28,858 nt of DNA from contig CAJMPF010000002.1 of the NCBI GenBank assembly GCA_905215195.1, forward strand, positions 1-28,858, written 5' to 3'. This document shows positions 6,923-14,607 of the stretch, one piece after another. How positions within the stretch are numbered: the stretch's first letter is position 1; every line of letters starts with the position of its first letter. The notes below the pieces were generated by a model. That model had not been told where the DNA came from, made no database searches, and saw only the letters and a program-made list of their open reading frames with translations. This DNA is from an uncultured bacterium. Lineage in GTDB: Bacteria > Actinomycetota > Coriobacteriia > Coriobacteriales > Coriobacteriaceae. The position numbers were made by a program, and so were the translations under genes.

Positions 6923-9172
6923 GTGAACGTTCATGAGCTTAAGAAAGCCAAGAAAAGCGTGGTGGAAAAACGGGGGGCACGGAAGCGCGATGTGACGACC
7001 TTTATCGTCACTGCAGTCCTTATGGTCATCTATCTGCTATGGCGTCTGCTGTTCACCCTGCCGTTTGATCAGGGGATTCCCCAGATGGTTTTTGCGGTCT
7101 TGCTGCTCATCGCTGAGACAGTAACCGCGTTTACGACCTTCGAACTTTACTACCGCAAGGTTAAGGCCGACAGCGGACATCTCGTTATGCCGAAAATCTT
7201 GCCCGAAGACTATCCCGACGTTGACGTGGTAATCGCTACGCACAACGAGCCGACTGACGTGTTGTTCAAGACGGCGAACGCCTGTACCTACATGGACTAT
7301 CCCGATCGTTCTCGGGTGCACGTCTATTTTGCTGACGATGGCTGCCGCAAAGAGGTCGCTTCCCTTGCGGCTGAACTTGGGATTGGTTATATCCCCTGCG
7401 AGGATAACAAGTATGCCAAATCGGGCAACCTCAACAACGCGTTAAGGCACACGACTTCACCGCTGATCGCGACGTTCGATGCCGACATGATTCCGCGTAG
7501 CAGCTTTCTCGTAGATACCGTGCCCTATTTCTTGCTGCCTCGCTATATTCAGGATGGCGCGACCGGCGCATGGCGTTATCGTTCCGAGGACGAACTCAAT
7601 GAGGACCTTAAAGTCGGTCTGATTCAGACGCCGCAAAGCTTCTATAATCTCGATCTTTTTCAGTTCAATCTGTACGCCGAGGACAAGATTCCTAATGAGC
7701 AAGATTTCTTCTCACGCGAGGTAAACCAGATGCGCAACTCGTCCAACGCCTGCGCATACACCGGTAGCAATGCCGTGATTTCGCGCGCCGGTATGGAGGA
7801 GATTGGCGGGTTTCCGTATCATACGATCACCGAAGATTTTGAGACGAGCTGTCGTCTGCAGATGGCGGGTTATATTACCTATGCCACTGATAAGGTCGAA
7901 GCTCACGGCCTCTCGACGACGGATGTGCGCTCGATGGTGCACCAACGCATCCGCTGGGCGCGCGGTGTGATTCAGAGCATCCAAAACACGGGTGTCATCT
8001 TTTCCCGCAAGATTTCTTTTTCCGCGCGCATTACCTATCTGTGCAGTTTTCTGTACTGGTGGTCATTCTTCAACCGCATCATCTTCATTCTTGCGCCCAT
8101 TATGTTTGCCTTGTTTGACTTCCAAATGGTTAACTGCACACTCTGGCAGTTACTAATTTTTTGGCTGCCGAGCTATTTCTTTTATAGCAGGTCTATGAAA
8201 TTGCTTTCGAGCAATGTTCGCAGTCAGAAATGGAGTCAAATCATCGACACCACGCTGGCGCCATCACTTATTATTCCCGTATTTCTTGAGACGCTCGGTA
8301 TCCGCGAGACCAAGTTCAAAGTTACGCGTAAAGACAAGACGACCAATCGCAGCGGTAGCCTGTGGAACATGCTCCCACACCTGTTGCTCGTGGTGCTCTC
8401 GGTTGCAGCTATTATCAGATTTACATGGGGAAAGTATGGCATGGCGCTCGTGTACAGTTCCGTGATCATCTATTGGTTGTGCTACAACTTGATTGCCCTT
8501 TTGTATGCTATTGCCTTTTCGGGTGGTCGGTCCATGCCGCGCAAGAGTACTCGCATCTCCGTAGACGAACCTGCGGTGCTGACGGCGCTGCCGGTTGAGG
8601 ATGAGTGGTCGAAGCTAACCGAGGGCACCGGCGAAGCCGTGGCCGAAGGTGGCGTTTTCCCCGATTGCAGTTCGGACGAGACGGATGACGAAGGCCCTGT
8701 GGGTGTTTTCGCGGGGCGTGCCATCAACATGTCAGACGGTGGTGTACTCGTGCGCATCGATGATTCCTTTCCCGAGGAGCTGCGCAGCTTTGCGGTGCGC
8801 TTGGGAGATGGTCGCTATTGCACATGCGTTTCTGGTAGGCTTGTGCGCCTCTTTCAATCCAAATGTGGCGATGATGAGTCGTGGTACGCGGCGCTTCGAA
8901 TCGAGCACCGCTCGCTCGAGGAGCGTCGCATCTATGATCAGCTGCTGTACGATCGCGAAACGGGCATCGCCGAGGAGCTTGATAGCTGGAACACCACCTA
9001 TGACGATATCGTGCGTATTGTCCGCATGAGGATAAGGGCGCTTCTTTCGTGTTACCGCGTATGGAGGTCCCGCCGCCGCTCCAGGCGTGATAGCGATCGA
9101 TGCGGCGATTCGCGGGATGCGGAGCGGACCAGTCGCGATTCTGCTCATGTCGAAGGAGACGCTGCATGCTGA
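6923..9172 (+). CDS. BcsA-like processive GT2 glycan synthase with PilZ domain
   Basis: The 749-residue protein has two N-terminal membrane helices and then a GT2 domain with the order expected for cellulose-synthase-like enzymes: ATHNEP (about 98), FADDG (about 134), KSGNLNNAL (about 157), DAD (about 187), TED (about 303) and QRIRW (about 341, the QxxRW motif of processive synthases). More helices follow. The C-terminal region contains RKSTR (about 540, RxxxR) and NMSDGG (about 602, N-x-S-x-x-G), the two c-di-GMP binding motifs of PilZ, separated by an acidic insert. The probable role is polymerisation and export of a beta-glucan-like polymer from a UDP-sugar. GTG is the start, with GGGGGAT before it. 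The last 40 residues are Arg/Ser-rich and unlike BcsA. No BcsB, BcsZ or cyclase is adjacent. Confidence 0.85.
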   Translation: MNVHELKKAKKSVVEKRGARKRDVTTFIVTAVLMVIYLLWRLLFTLPFDQGIPQMVFAVLLLIAETVTAFTTFELYYRKVKADSGHLVMPKILPEDYPDVDVVIATHNEPTDVLFKTANACTYMDYPDRSRVHVYFADDGCRKEVASLAAELGIGYIPCEDNKYAKSGNLNNALRHTTSPLIATFDADMIPRSSFLVDTVPYFLLPRYIQDGATGAWRYRSEDELNEDLKVGLIQTPQSFYNLDLFQFNLYAEDKIPNEQDFFSREVNQMRNSSNACAYTGSNAVISRAGMEEIGGFPYHTITEDFETSCRLQMAGYITYATDKVEAHGLSTTDVRSMVHQRIRWARGVIQSIQNTGVIFSRKISFSARITYLCSFLYWWSFFNRIIFILAPIMFALFDFQMVNCTLWQLLIFWLPSYFFYSRSMKLLSSNVRSQKWSQIIDTTLAPSLIIPVFLETLGIRETKFKVTRKDKTTNRSGSLWNMLPHLLLVVLSVAAIIRFTWGKYGMALVYSSVIIYWLCYNLIALLYAIAFSGGRSMPRKSTRISVDEPAVLTALPVEDEWSKLTEGTGEAVAEGGVFPDCSSDETDDEGPVGVFAGRAINMSDGGVLVRIDDSFPEELRSFAVRLGDGRYCTCVSGRLVRLFQSKCGDDESWYAALRIEHRSLEERRIYDQLLYDRETGIAEELDSWNTTYDDIVRIVRMRIRALLSCYRVWRSRRRSRRDSDRCGDSRDAERTSRDSAHVEGDAAC

Positions 9173-11031
9173 TTATTGCTGCCTTCGGCCGTGCGGCGCT
9201 GTTCCTGCTAGCGCTCTTCGGTCTGTGCTATTGGATCCATCGTTTGACCGAGACGGATGTGCATTTCGCTCCCGCGTGTGCCTTGTGTGTCATGGGGGTC
9301 GTCACGTATGCCGGTGGAATCGTGGGTGCGCTTGCCCCTGCCACCTGGGGGGTGGTTGTGGTGGGCGCCATTGCCGGTGCAGCGGCAGTGCCCTGTCTCC
9401 ATGGTCGTGGTCTTGCTAGATTGCCCTTTGGTCTCCCTGACGCGTGTTTTCTCCTAGGTATGTTGATCTTTCTGTGGCCCCTGCTGTCGGCGCGTCTCGA
9501 GCATTACGATAACTTTACGCATTGGGCTATAGCGCTCAAGGTCATGCTGGAGACGGGGGCTTTCCCCACGGCGTCAAGTGGTCTCGTTGAGTTTTTCAAC
9601 TATCCGCTTGGCACAACTTCACTGCTGTACTGCGCATGCACGTTTTTAGGCCATGCCGAGGGAACAATGCTCGTTGTTCAGGCAGCCTTTATCTTCTCAT
9701 GTTTTTATGCTGTTCTTGGTATTGTGCGCAATCGCCGTTCGTTTCTGCCATATGCGGTGTTAGGGGCTGGCTGCTCGCTCCTTACGTTTTTCAATGTAAC
9801 GATTCGCATTAATAACCTTTTGGTTGATTTCGTGCTCCCGGTCCTCACGATGGCGTGCTGGGCAGTCGTGGATCGTTATAACGGTGATGTTCGCCGCGAG
9901 CTCAAGTTGCTCGTGCCGTTGATGGCGGAGCTCATAGTGGTGAAGTCGACGGGCGTCGTATTCGTTGCATTTGTGCTCGCTTACCATTTAGCGCGCGGAC
10001 ACGTTGCTCTCAGGAATCGCAGCTGGAACGCTCGCCTGCGCTGGTTTGGTGCAACTGCCGTCGCAGGTGTTTTGGGTTTTTCCACTTATCTGATGTGGAG
10101 TTGGCACATGGCCACGGCGCTCGCGGGCGTCAAGAATAAGTTCGATGTGGGCGATGCTGCTCACGCGGCGGTGGTCGGCGGTAAGAATACTGCCCAGATC
10201 GCGCAGGTCGTCTCGACGTTTTTTGCGACCTCCATCGATTTAACTACCAGGCCTGCGCTCGGTTTCCTGCTCGGCAACTTGGCTGTTGTCGCATTGCTAG
10301 CGGCTGCTCGGTGGCGCTTTGGGCATCAGTTGACACATGTGCGCCGCGCACTGGTTGCGCTTGATTTCATGACAATTGTTTACTATGTGGGTATTCTCGC
10401 CATGTACATTTTCTCGATGCCAATGGACGAGGCCTTGAGGCTTGCTGGATTCGATCGTTATGCTTGCAGCATCATTGCATTGTTTGTCGGCGGCCTGGCG
10501 ATGGCAGTTACCGTTGAGCTTGAGGGGCAGATGAAATTCCGGTCCGATGGTTCCCCCTGCCATGCAACGCCGTTACATAAGCGGCGATACCAACAGGTTG
10601 TAATGGGCTGCATCGCCTTGTCGCTTGGCCTTTTGACGAGTGAATACAACGGCATGCTATTCAATGCAAAGACATACGACACTTCGCTTCCGGCGACGGT
10701 CCGAGATGTCGTCGGTGATCGCTGGCCGGCATCGGGTAAAGAAGACGGTACTCGTTATTTGCTGTTCGGTTCCGATCGCGATGGGCTTATGACTTCGTAC
10801 TACTTCACGTATGTGGCTCGATATTATTTGTTTGCCCCGCATTCCGATGCCATATGCGCGTTCTATGAGCCCAATATGGATAACCTTCTGTCGGGTTATG
10901 ACAAGCTCATCGTAATCGAGTCCAATTCTGCGGAGATGGGTCTACTTAAAAAGCATTATGGCGTTACAGGCAAGGTCGGCGTCTATCGTATCGAGAAAAA
11001 TAGCACCAGGGTAAACCTTATTGCTGAGTGA
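9166..11031 (+). CDS. Polytopic membrane protein, possibly a GT-C type glycosyltransferase
   Basis: A 621-residue protein with about 12 hydrophobic segments and a soluble C-terminal tail of about 120 residues. Just after the third or fourth helix is HYDNFTHW, an acidic-aromatic loop motif of the kind seen in lipid-sugar-dependent membrane glycosyltransferases (GT-C fold), where the acidic residue acts as base. I do not recognise a precise family. The ATG is placed 7 bases after AAGGAG and overlaps the end of the BcsA-like gene by 7 bases, so the two are translationally coupled. In context it could transfer a sugar supplied by the GT2-GtrA protein onto the polymer made by the synthase. A polymerase or flippase role is also possible. 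Confidence 0.6.
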   Translation: MLIIAAFGRAALFLLALFGLCYWIHRLTETDVHFAPACALCVMGVVTYAGGIVGALAPATWGVVVVGAIAGAAAVPCLHGRGLARLPFGLPDACFLLGMLIFLWPLLSARLEHYDNFTHWAIALKVMLETGAFPTASSGLVEFFNYPLGTTSLLYCACTFLGHAEGTMLVVQAAFIFSCFYAVLGIVRNRRSFLPYAVLGAGCSLLTFFNVTIRINNLLVDFVLPVLTMACWAVVDRYNGDVRRELKLLVPLMAELIVVKSTGVVFVAFVLAYHLARGHVALRNRSWNARLRWFGATAVAGVLGFSTYLMWSWHMATALAGVKNKFDVGDAAHAAVVGGKNTAQIAQVVSTFFATSIDLTTRPALGFLLGNLAVVALLAAARWRFGHQLTHVRRALVALDFMTIVYYVGILAMYIFSMPMDEALRLAGFDRYACSIIALFVGGLAMAVTVELEGQMKFRSDGSPCHATPLHKRRYQQVVMGCIALSLGLLTSEYNGMLFNAKTYDTSLPATVRDVVGDRWPASGKEDGTRYLLFGSDRDGLMTSYYFTYVARYYLFAPHSDAICAFYEPNMDNLLSGYDKLIVIESNSAEMGLLKKHYGVTGKVGVYRIEKNSTRVNLIAE

Positions 11032-11131
11032 GGCAGCGAGATGAGCTCTATGATCATGATTTCACCCATTCCGGATAGGTTGCCTTGTACCAATGTGGTG
11101 GGGAGATGTGGCGTTTCCGCAGATAAAACCG

Positions 11132-11158
11132 ACCAAAATAAACCTGTCCCTTTTTGGT
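11132..11158. repeat. AT-rich hairpin, possible REP-like fragment
   Basis: ACCAAAA (11132-11138) pairs with TTTTTGGT (11151-11158) around the loop TAAACCTGTCCC. The AAACCTGTCCC string resembles short dispersed repeats known in many bacterial genomes. It lies in a 177-base gap that otherwise shows only the ribosome site of the next gene. Confidence 0.35.
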
Positions 11159-11208
11159 AGGTGGAGAATGGGGTAAAGTAAGTGATGGTTAACTAAAGGA
11201 GGCTTGCT

Positions 11209-11409
11209 ATGGCACCTATCGATATTGTTGTACTGGCTGTTATCGGCGTTGCGTTTGTCGCCGTGTGCGTGCGCATCTACCGCAAGGGCACCTGCGCCGA
11301 CTGCGCTCAGGGTGGCGTTTGCACGGGGCATTGCTCCAACAAAAAGACGTGCGCTGCACTTAAGGGCGTAGACAAAATCGCCGAAGACTTGGGTCGCGGT
11401 ATCAAATAA
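11209..11409 (+). CDS. FeoB-associated Cys-rich membrane protein (P12-like)
   Basis: The 66-residue peptide has one N-terminal membrane helix (IDIVVLAVIGVAFVAVCVRIY), a basic stop, and then a cysteine cluster: CADC at about 29-32, then GGVCTGHCSNKKTC, six cysteines in all after the helix. This is the architecture of the small FeoB-associated Cys-rich proteins that often sit right after feoB in Gram-positive bacteria, where they are thought to stand in for FeoC. Here it is 5.5 kb downstream of feoB, behind the glycan module. AAGGAGG lies 6 bases before the ATG, and a terminator follows at once. Confidence 0.75.
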   Translation: MAPIDIVVLAVIGVAFVAVCVRIYRKGTCADCAQGGVCTGHCSNKKTCAALKGVDKIAEDLGRGIK

Positions 11410-11422
11410 GGTCCGGACATCC

Positions 11423-11458
11423 AAGCGCTCCGCGGGCATCCGTTCGCGGGGCGCTTTG
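11423..11458 (+). terminator. Terminator after the Cys-rich membrane protein gene
   Basis: Stem AAGCGCTCCGCG / CGCGGGGCGCTT with one mismatch, ending in TTTGTG. Confidence 0.75.
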
Positions 11459-11553
11459 TGCATTTGAGGGAGAGCACGGCGAGCCGAAGAGTATTTTTGG
11501 GGTATCGTTAACTGGACTATTAATTGGCAACTTATCTATAACGGAGTAACCGC

Positions 11554-12633
11554 ATGAGCGCTCGCGTAACCATGAAGGACATAGCCGCCGAGCTTGGCGT
11601 TTCCATCAATACCGTGCACAAGGCTCTGACGGGAAAGGCCGGCGTGAGCGAATCCGTGCGCGCCAAGGTGAACGCTAAGGCCGAGGCCATGGGCTATCAC
11701 CGCAACACAAGTGCCTCAAGCCTGCGCCGCAAGGATATCAATCTGGTGTTTTGCCTGCCCCGCGCATCGCGCGAGGGAGCGTACTTTTTCCGTTACCTGT
11801 GGGAAGGCTGCAATCGCTTTGAACAGGAGGTCATCGACCGGGGCATTACGGTTGAGCGCGTTGAATTTGGCGTGGGCGGCTACGCTGATGCACTCGAGCA
11901 AATCGACGAGCGTCTGCAGGTGGGCGAAAAGATTGATGGCTTGCTCGCCTATGCGCCGGGCGACGATCGTGCGACTGAGCTTTTGGGGCAGATCGCCGAG
12001 GCGGGCGTGACGATTGAGCTTGTCGACGGCGACCGTCCGCATTTGAATCGTTTGGGTGCGAGCTTGGCCGATTATTCGACGGCAGGCAGCCTTATGGCCG
12101 AGCAGGCGGCAAACCTGGTCCATGCTTCTGGGGCCGACGCCCGCGTGCTCCTTTTGACAGGCGACCCATATACCGATTCGCACTATCTAACCGCCCGCGC
12201 CTTCCACAATTACCTGCGCGAACGTGATATTCCATGGCAGGTTGAGGATCTTGCAGGTGCCCATGCACAAGTCAAACAACTCGAGCATGAGCTCGAAAAG
12301 CGCTTGAGTGCGCCGGACGCCCCTGAACTTATCTGTAGCGTTTTTGCCGTTGGTTCCGAAGTGGTTGCCGACGCGCTCGTCTCGACCGGCAAGGCCGGTC
12401 AGGTCATGGTGATCGGCAACGACCTGTTTCCCGAAAGTGCTCTGGCCTTGCGCCGCGGTATCTTTACCAATATTGTCTATAAGGACCCGACGAGCCTGGC
12501 GTATCGCGGCGCTAAGACGCTGGGCGATTATCTGCTGTGGGGAAGGACCCCGACGGTGCCCGTCCAGAAGGGCGCCGTCGAGATGGTATTTGCCAGCAAT
12601 GTCGACCGCTACTGCGAACTTGCGGGTATTTAG
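11554..12633 (+). CDS. LacI-family transcriptional regulator of the pectin locus
   Basis: A 359-residue protein. Residues 5-55 form the LacI helix-turn-helix and hinge: VTMKDIAAELGVSINTVHKAL, then GVSESVRAKV and the hinge sequence NTSASSLRRK. The rest is a periplasmic-binding-protein-like effector domain with GDPYTDSHY and VIGNDLFPESALALRRG near its end. LacI proteins bind palindromes with a central CG and usually release DNA on binding a sugar. The gene sits directly upstream of the locus, and seven palindromes with core AACGTT and central CG lie before uxaC, the symporter and GH105, which makes it their likely regulator. The inducer is probably an oligogalacturonide, tagaturonate or another uronate intermediate. 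GGAG is 7 bases before the ATG. I see no copy of the operator before this gene itself, so autoregulation is not evident. Confidence 0.9.
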   Translation: MSARVTMKDIAAELGVSINTVHKALTGKAGVSESVRAKVNAKAEAMGYHRNTSASSLRRKDINLVFCLPRASREGAYFFRYLWEGCNRFEQEVIDRGITVERVEFGVGGYADALEQIDERLQVGEKIDGLLAYAPGDDRATELLGQIAEAGVTIELVDGDRPHLNRLGASLADYSTAGSLMAEQAANLVHASGADARVLLLTGDPYTDSHYLTARAFHNYLRERDIPWQVEDLAGAHAQVKQLEHELEKRLSAPDAPELICSVFAVGSEVVADALVSTGKAGQVMVIGNDLFPESALALRRGIFTNIVYKDPTSLAYRGAKTLGDYLLWGRTPTVPVQKGAVEMVFASNVDRYCELAGI

Positions 12634-12659
12634 TCGATTGAGCAGGTACCCCCTCTTGC

Positions 12660-12856
12660 GACGTGCAATTTTGGGAGTATTCAGCATTGGCATGCCTTGA
12701 ATGAGGTGCAGAACGACTGTTTTAAGTGCCCCCGATGGTGTAATTTGCCATCGGGGGCACTTTTTATGCCGATCGGGCGCTATCTGCGTTCCAAATAGGA
12801 CGCTGAGGATGGCGCACGGCGCGCTCCAATGCTGAATACTCCCAAAAATGTACGTC
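12660..12856. repeat. 197-bp element with 31-bp inverted repeats
   Basis: The arms (12660-12690 and 12826-12856) match as inverted copies at 29 of 31 bases, with a perfect 22-bp core beginning TTTTGGGAGTATTCAGC. A strong terminator hairpin lies in the middle. The element fills the first part of the 460-base gap between the regulator and uxaC; the rest of that gap holds the uxaC regulatory sites. No target duplication or coding capacity is visible. Its arms share no sequence with the element at 1998-2217. Confidence 0.65.
12724..12766 (+). terminator. Terminator of the LacI-family gene
   Basis: A perfect 15-bp stem AAGTGCCCCCGATGG / CCATCGGGGGCACTT with a 9-base loop, followed by TTT. Confidence 0.92.
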
Positions 12857-12954
12857 GGGACATGACCCACCTGAGCAAAAGCGCTCAAGTTTGGTGATCG
12901 GGGACGCCAACCAGTCCGCAATACATGCAAGTCACATCTCCAGCAACCGTTGAA

Positions 12955-12974
12955 CGGGCAAAATCTACCGTTCA
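12955..12974 (+). promoter_or_regulatory. Conserved upstream element, copy 1 (uxaC promoter)
   Basis: CGGGCAAAATCTACCGTTCA matches the copy before the symporter at 17 of 20 bases and ends 21.5 bases before the centre of the first operator. It shares the CGTTCA half-site with the operators but not their left half. TGAACGG at 12951-12957 also forms an inverted pair with CCGTTCA at 12968-12974. Confidence 0.55.
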
Positions 12975-12987
12975 CCCCGTGGTGGTT

Positions 12988-13003
12988 AGGTGAACGTTCA
13001 CCT
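12988..13003. promoter_or_regulatory. uxaC operator O1
   Basis: AGGTGAACGTTCACCT is a perfect 16-bp palindrome with a central CG, as expected for a LacI-family site. It overlaps the predicted -35 of the uxaC promoter. Confidence 0.88.
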
Positions 13004-13026
13004 TTTGAGGTGCAATAGATTAGTAT
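12997..13026 (+). promoter_or_regulatory. uxaC promoter between two operators
   Basis: TTCACC (12997-13002), the right half of O1, can serve as -35; after 18 bases comes TAGTAT (13021-13026) as -10. The same arrangement recurs at the symporter and GH105 genes. Confidence 0.6.
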
Positions 13027-13041
13027 AGTGAACGTTCACCT
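13026..13041. promoter_or_regulatory. uxaC operator O2
   Basis: GTGAACGTTCAC (13028-13039) is a perfect 12-bp palindrome lying just after the -10, 38 bp centre to centre from O1. It would cover the transcription start. Confidence 0.87.
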
Positions 13042-13093
13042 AAAGGATAACGAGCGCGCCGTGCGCCCGCGTTGCCAGCAAAGGGGCTGTTTG

Positions 13094-14521
13094 ATGAAAA
13101 ACTTTATGGACGATCAGGATTTCCTGCTGAGCACCAAGACCGGCGAGGAGCTGTTCCACAACTTTGCCGAGGGCATGCCCATCGTCGACTATCACTGCCA
13201 CATTTCTCCTAAGGAGATTTGGGAGGACAAGCGTTTCGAGAACATCACTGAGGTTTGGCTGGGCGGCGACCACTACAAGTGGCGCCTGATGCGTGCCAAC
13301 GGCGTCGACGAGCGTTTTATCACTGGCGACGCCCCTGCTCGCGAGAAGTTCCAAAAGTGGGCCGAGACCCTGGGTCGCTGCGTTGGCAACCCCGTCTTTG
13401 AGTGGAGCCACCTGGAGCTTAAGCGCTACTTTGGCTACGAGGGCGTCCTCAACGGCAAGACTGCCCAGGAGGTCTGGGACCTTGCCAACGCCAAGCTCGC
13501 TGAGGCTAGCTTTACCTGCCGCAACCTGATCAAGCAGTCCAACGTCCGCATGATCTGCACTACCGACGACCCCGCCGACAGCTTTGAGTGGCACAAGAAG
13601 ATTGCCGCCGACGACAGCTTTGACGTTCAGGTCGTTCCCGCCATGCGCCCCGATGCCGCCCTGCGCATCGAGCGTGGCCAGGAGTTCGCCGACTACTGCA
13701 AGCACCTTTCCGAGGTTGCCGGCGTTGAGGTCAGCGACTTTGAGGGCATGAAGGCTGCCATTTCCAAGCGCTACGATGTTGCTCACGAGCTGGGCTGCCG
13801 CGCCTCCGACCACGCACTCGACTACGTTATGTACGTCCCGGCTACCGCCGACGAGATCGAGGCTATCTTTGCCAAGGGTCTGGCTGCCGAGCCGCTTACC
13901 GAGGAAGAGGTCCTCAAGTACAAGACTGCCTTTATGCAGTTCGTTGCCGGCGAGTATGTCCGTCTGGGCTGGGCCATGCAGCTGCACTTTGGCTGCAAGC
14001 GCGACAACAACCGCGCCATGTTCGCCAAACTCGGTCCCGACACCGGCTACGACTGCATCTCCAACTACACGCCGTCCGACCAGCTCGCCGATTTCCTCAA
14101 CTCCATCCAGGAGACCTGCGGCCTGCCCAAGACCATCCTGTACAGCCTGAACCCCATCGATAACACCATGATCGATACCGTCATGGGTTGCTTCCAGGAG
14201 GCTCCGACTGCCGGTAAGATCCAGAACGGCTCCGCCTGGTGGTTCAACGACAACGAGGTCGGCATGCGCGAGCAGCTTACGGCTCTGGCTAACGAGGGCG
14301 TGTTGGGCAACTTTGTGGGCATGCTTACCGATTCCCGCTCCTTCCTGTCCTATCCGCGCCACGAGTACTTCCGTCGCGTGCTGTGCAGCGTGATCGGCGA
14401 GTGGGTCGAGCAGGGCAAGTACCCGGCCGACATGGAGCTGCTGGGCACCATCGTGCGCGACATCAGCTACAACAACTCCGTTCGCTACTTTGGCTTTGAC
14501 CTGGACACCGTCGAGGCCTAA
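13094..14521 (+). CDS. uxaC: Glucuronate/galacturonate isomerase UxaC
   Basis: A 475-residue protein, close to the 470 of E. coli UxaC. It converts D-galacturonate to D-tagaturonate (and glucuronate to fructuronate) in the cytoplasm. Family marks are DYHCHISPKEI near residue 32 (metal-binding HxH), CTTDDP with following W-H-K-K, MQLHFGCKRDNN, LGPDTGYDCISNYTPSDQLA, and the C-terminal DISYNNSVRYFGF. The ATG at 13094 has AAGGGG 7 bases upstream. An in-frame GTG at 13028 is rejected because it lies inside operator O2. Codon use is strongly biased to C-ending codons, as in highly expressed genes. It is the first gene after the doubly operated promoter. Confidence 0.97.
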   Translation: MKNFMDDQDFLLSTKTGEELFHNFAEGMPIVDYHCHISPKEIWEDKRFENITEVWLGGDHYKWRLMRANGVDERFITGDAPAREKFQKWAETLGRCVGNPVFEWSHLELKRYFGYEGVLNGKTAQEVWDLANAKLAEASFTCRNLIKQSNVRMICTTDDPADSFEWHKKIAADDSFDVQVVPAMRPDAALRIERGQEFADYCKHLSEVAGVEVSDFEGMKAAISKRYDVAHELGCRASDHALDYVMYVPATADEIEAIFAKGLAAEPLTEEEVLKYKTAFMQFVAGEYVRLGWAMQLHFGCKRDNNRAMFAKLGPDTGYDCISNYTPSDQLADFLNSIQETCGLPKTILYSLNPIDNTMIDTVMGCFQEAPTAGKIQNGSAWWFNDNEVGMREQLTALANEGVLGNFVGMLTDSRSFLSYPRHEYFRRVLCSVIGEWVEQGKYPADMELLGTIVRDISYNNSVRYFGFDLDTVEA

Positions 14522-14537
14522 ATCCAAACCTGGTTCC

Positions 14538-14571
14538 GGGAGCGCCGTCGCCACACGCGGCGCCCCGTTTT
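14538..14571 (+). terminator. Hairpin with T-run between uxaC and uxaB
   Basis: GGG-A-GCGCCG pairs with CGGCGC-CCC (one bulge), followed by GTTTT. It could attenuate transcription into uxaB or protect the uxaC mRNA end. No promoter or operator is seen before uxaB. Confidence 0.65.
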
Positions 14572-14607
14572 GCTTACACGCTAACGGCTATCTAAGGAGA
14601 CACATAG

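Noticed and set aside
6923..6934. GTGAACGTTCAT, an 11-of-12 match to the pectin operator core, at the start of the BcsA-like gene
   Set aside because: It is the coding sequence for the first residues (MNVH), has no second operator or -35/-10 arrangement, and lacks the outer bases of the site. Probably chance.
11537..11542. TATAAC as -10 of the LacI-family gene
   Set aside because: It touches the ribosome site GGAG, leaving no room for a leader, and has no -35 at proper spacing.
13028..13093. Longer UxaC start at an in-frame GTG
   Set aside because: The GTG lies inside operator O2, the added residues match no UxaC, and a good ribosome site precedes the ATG at 13094.
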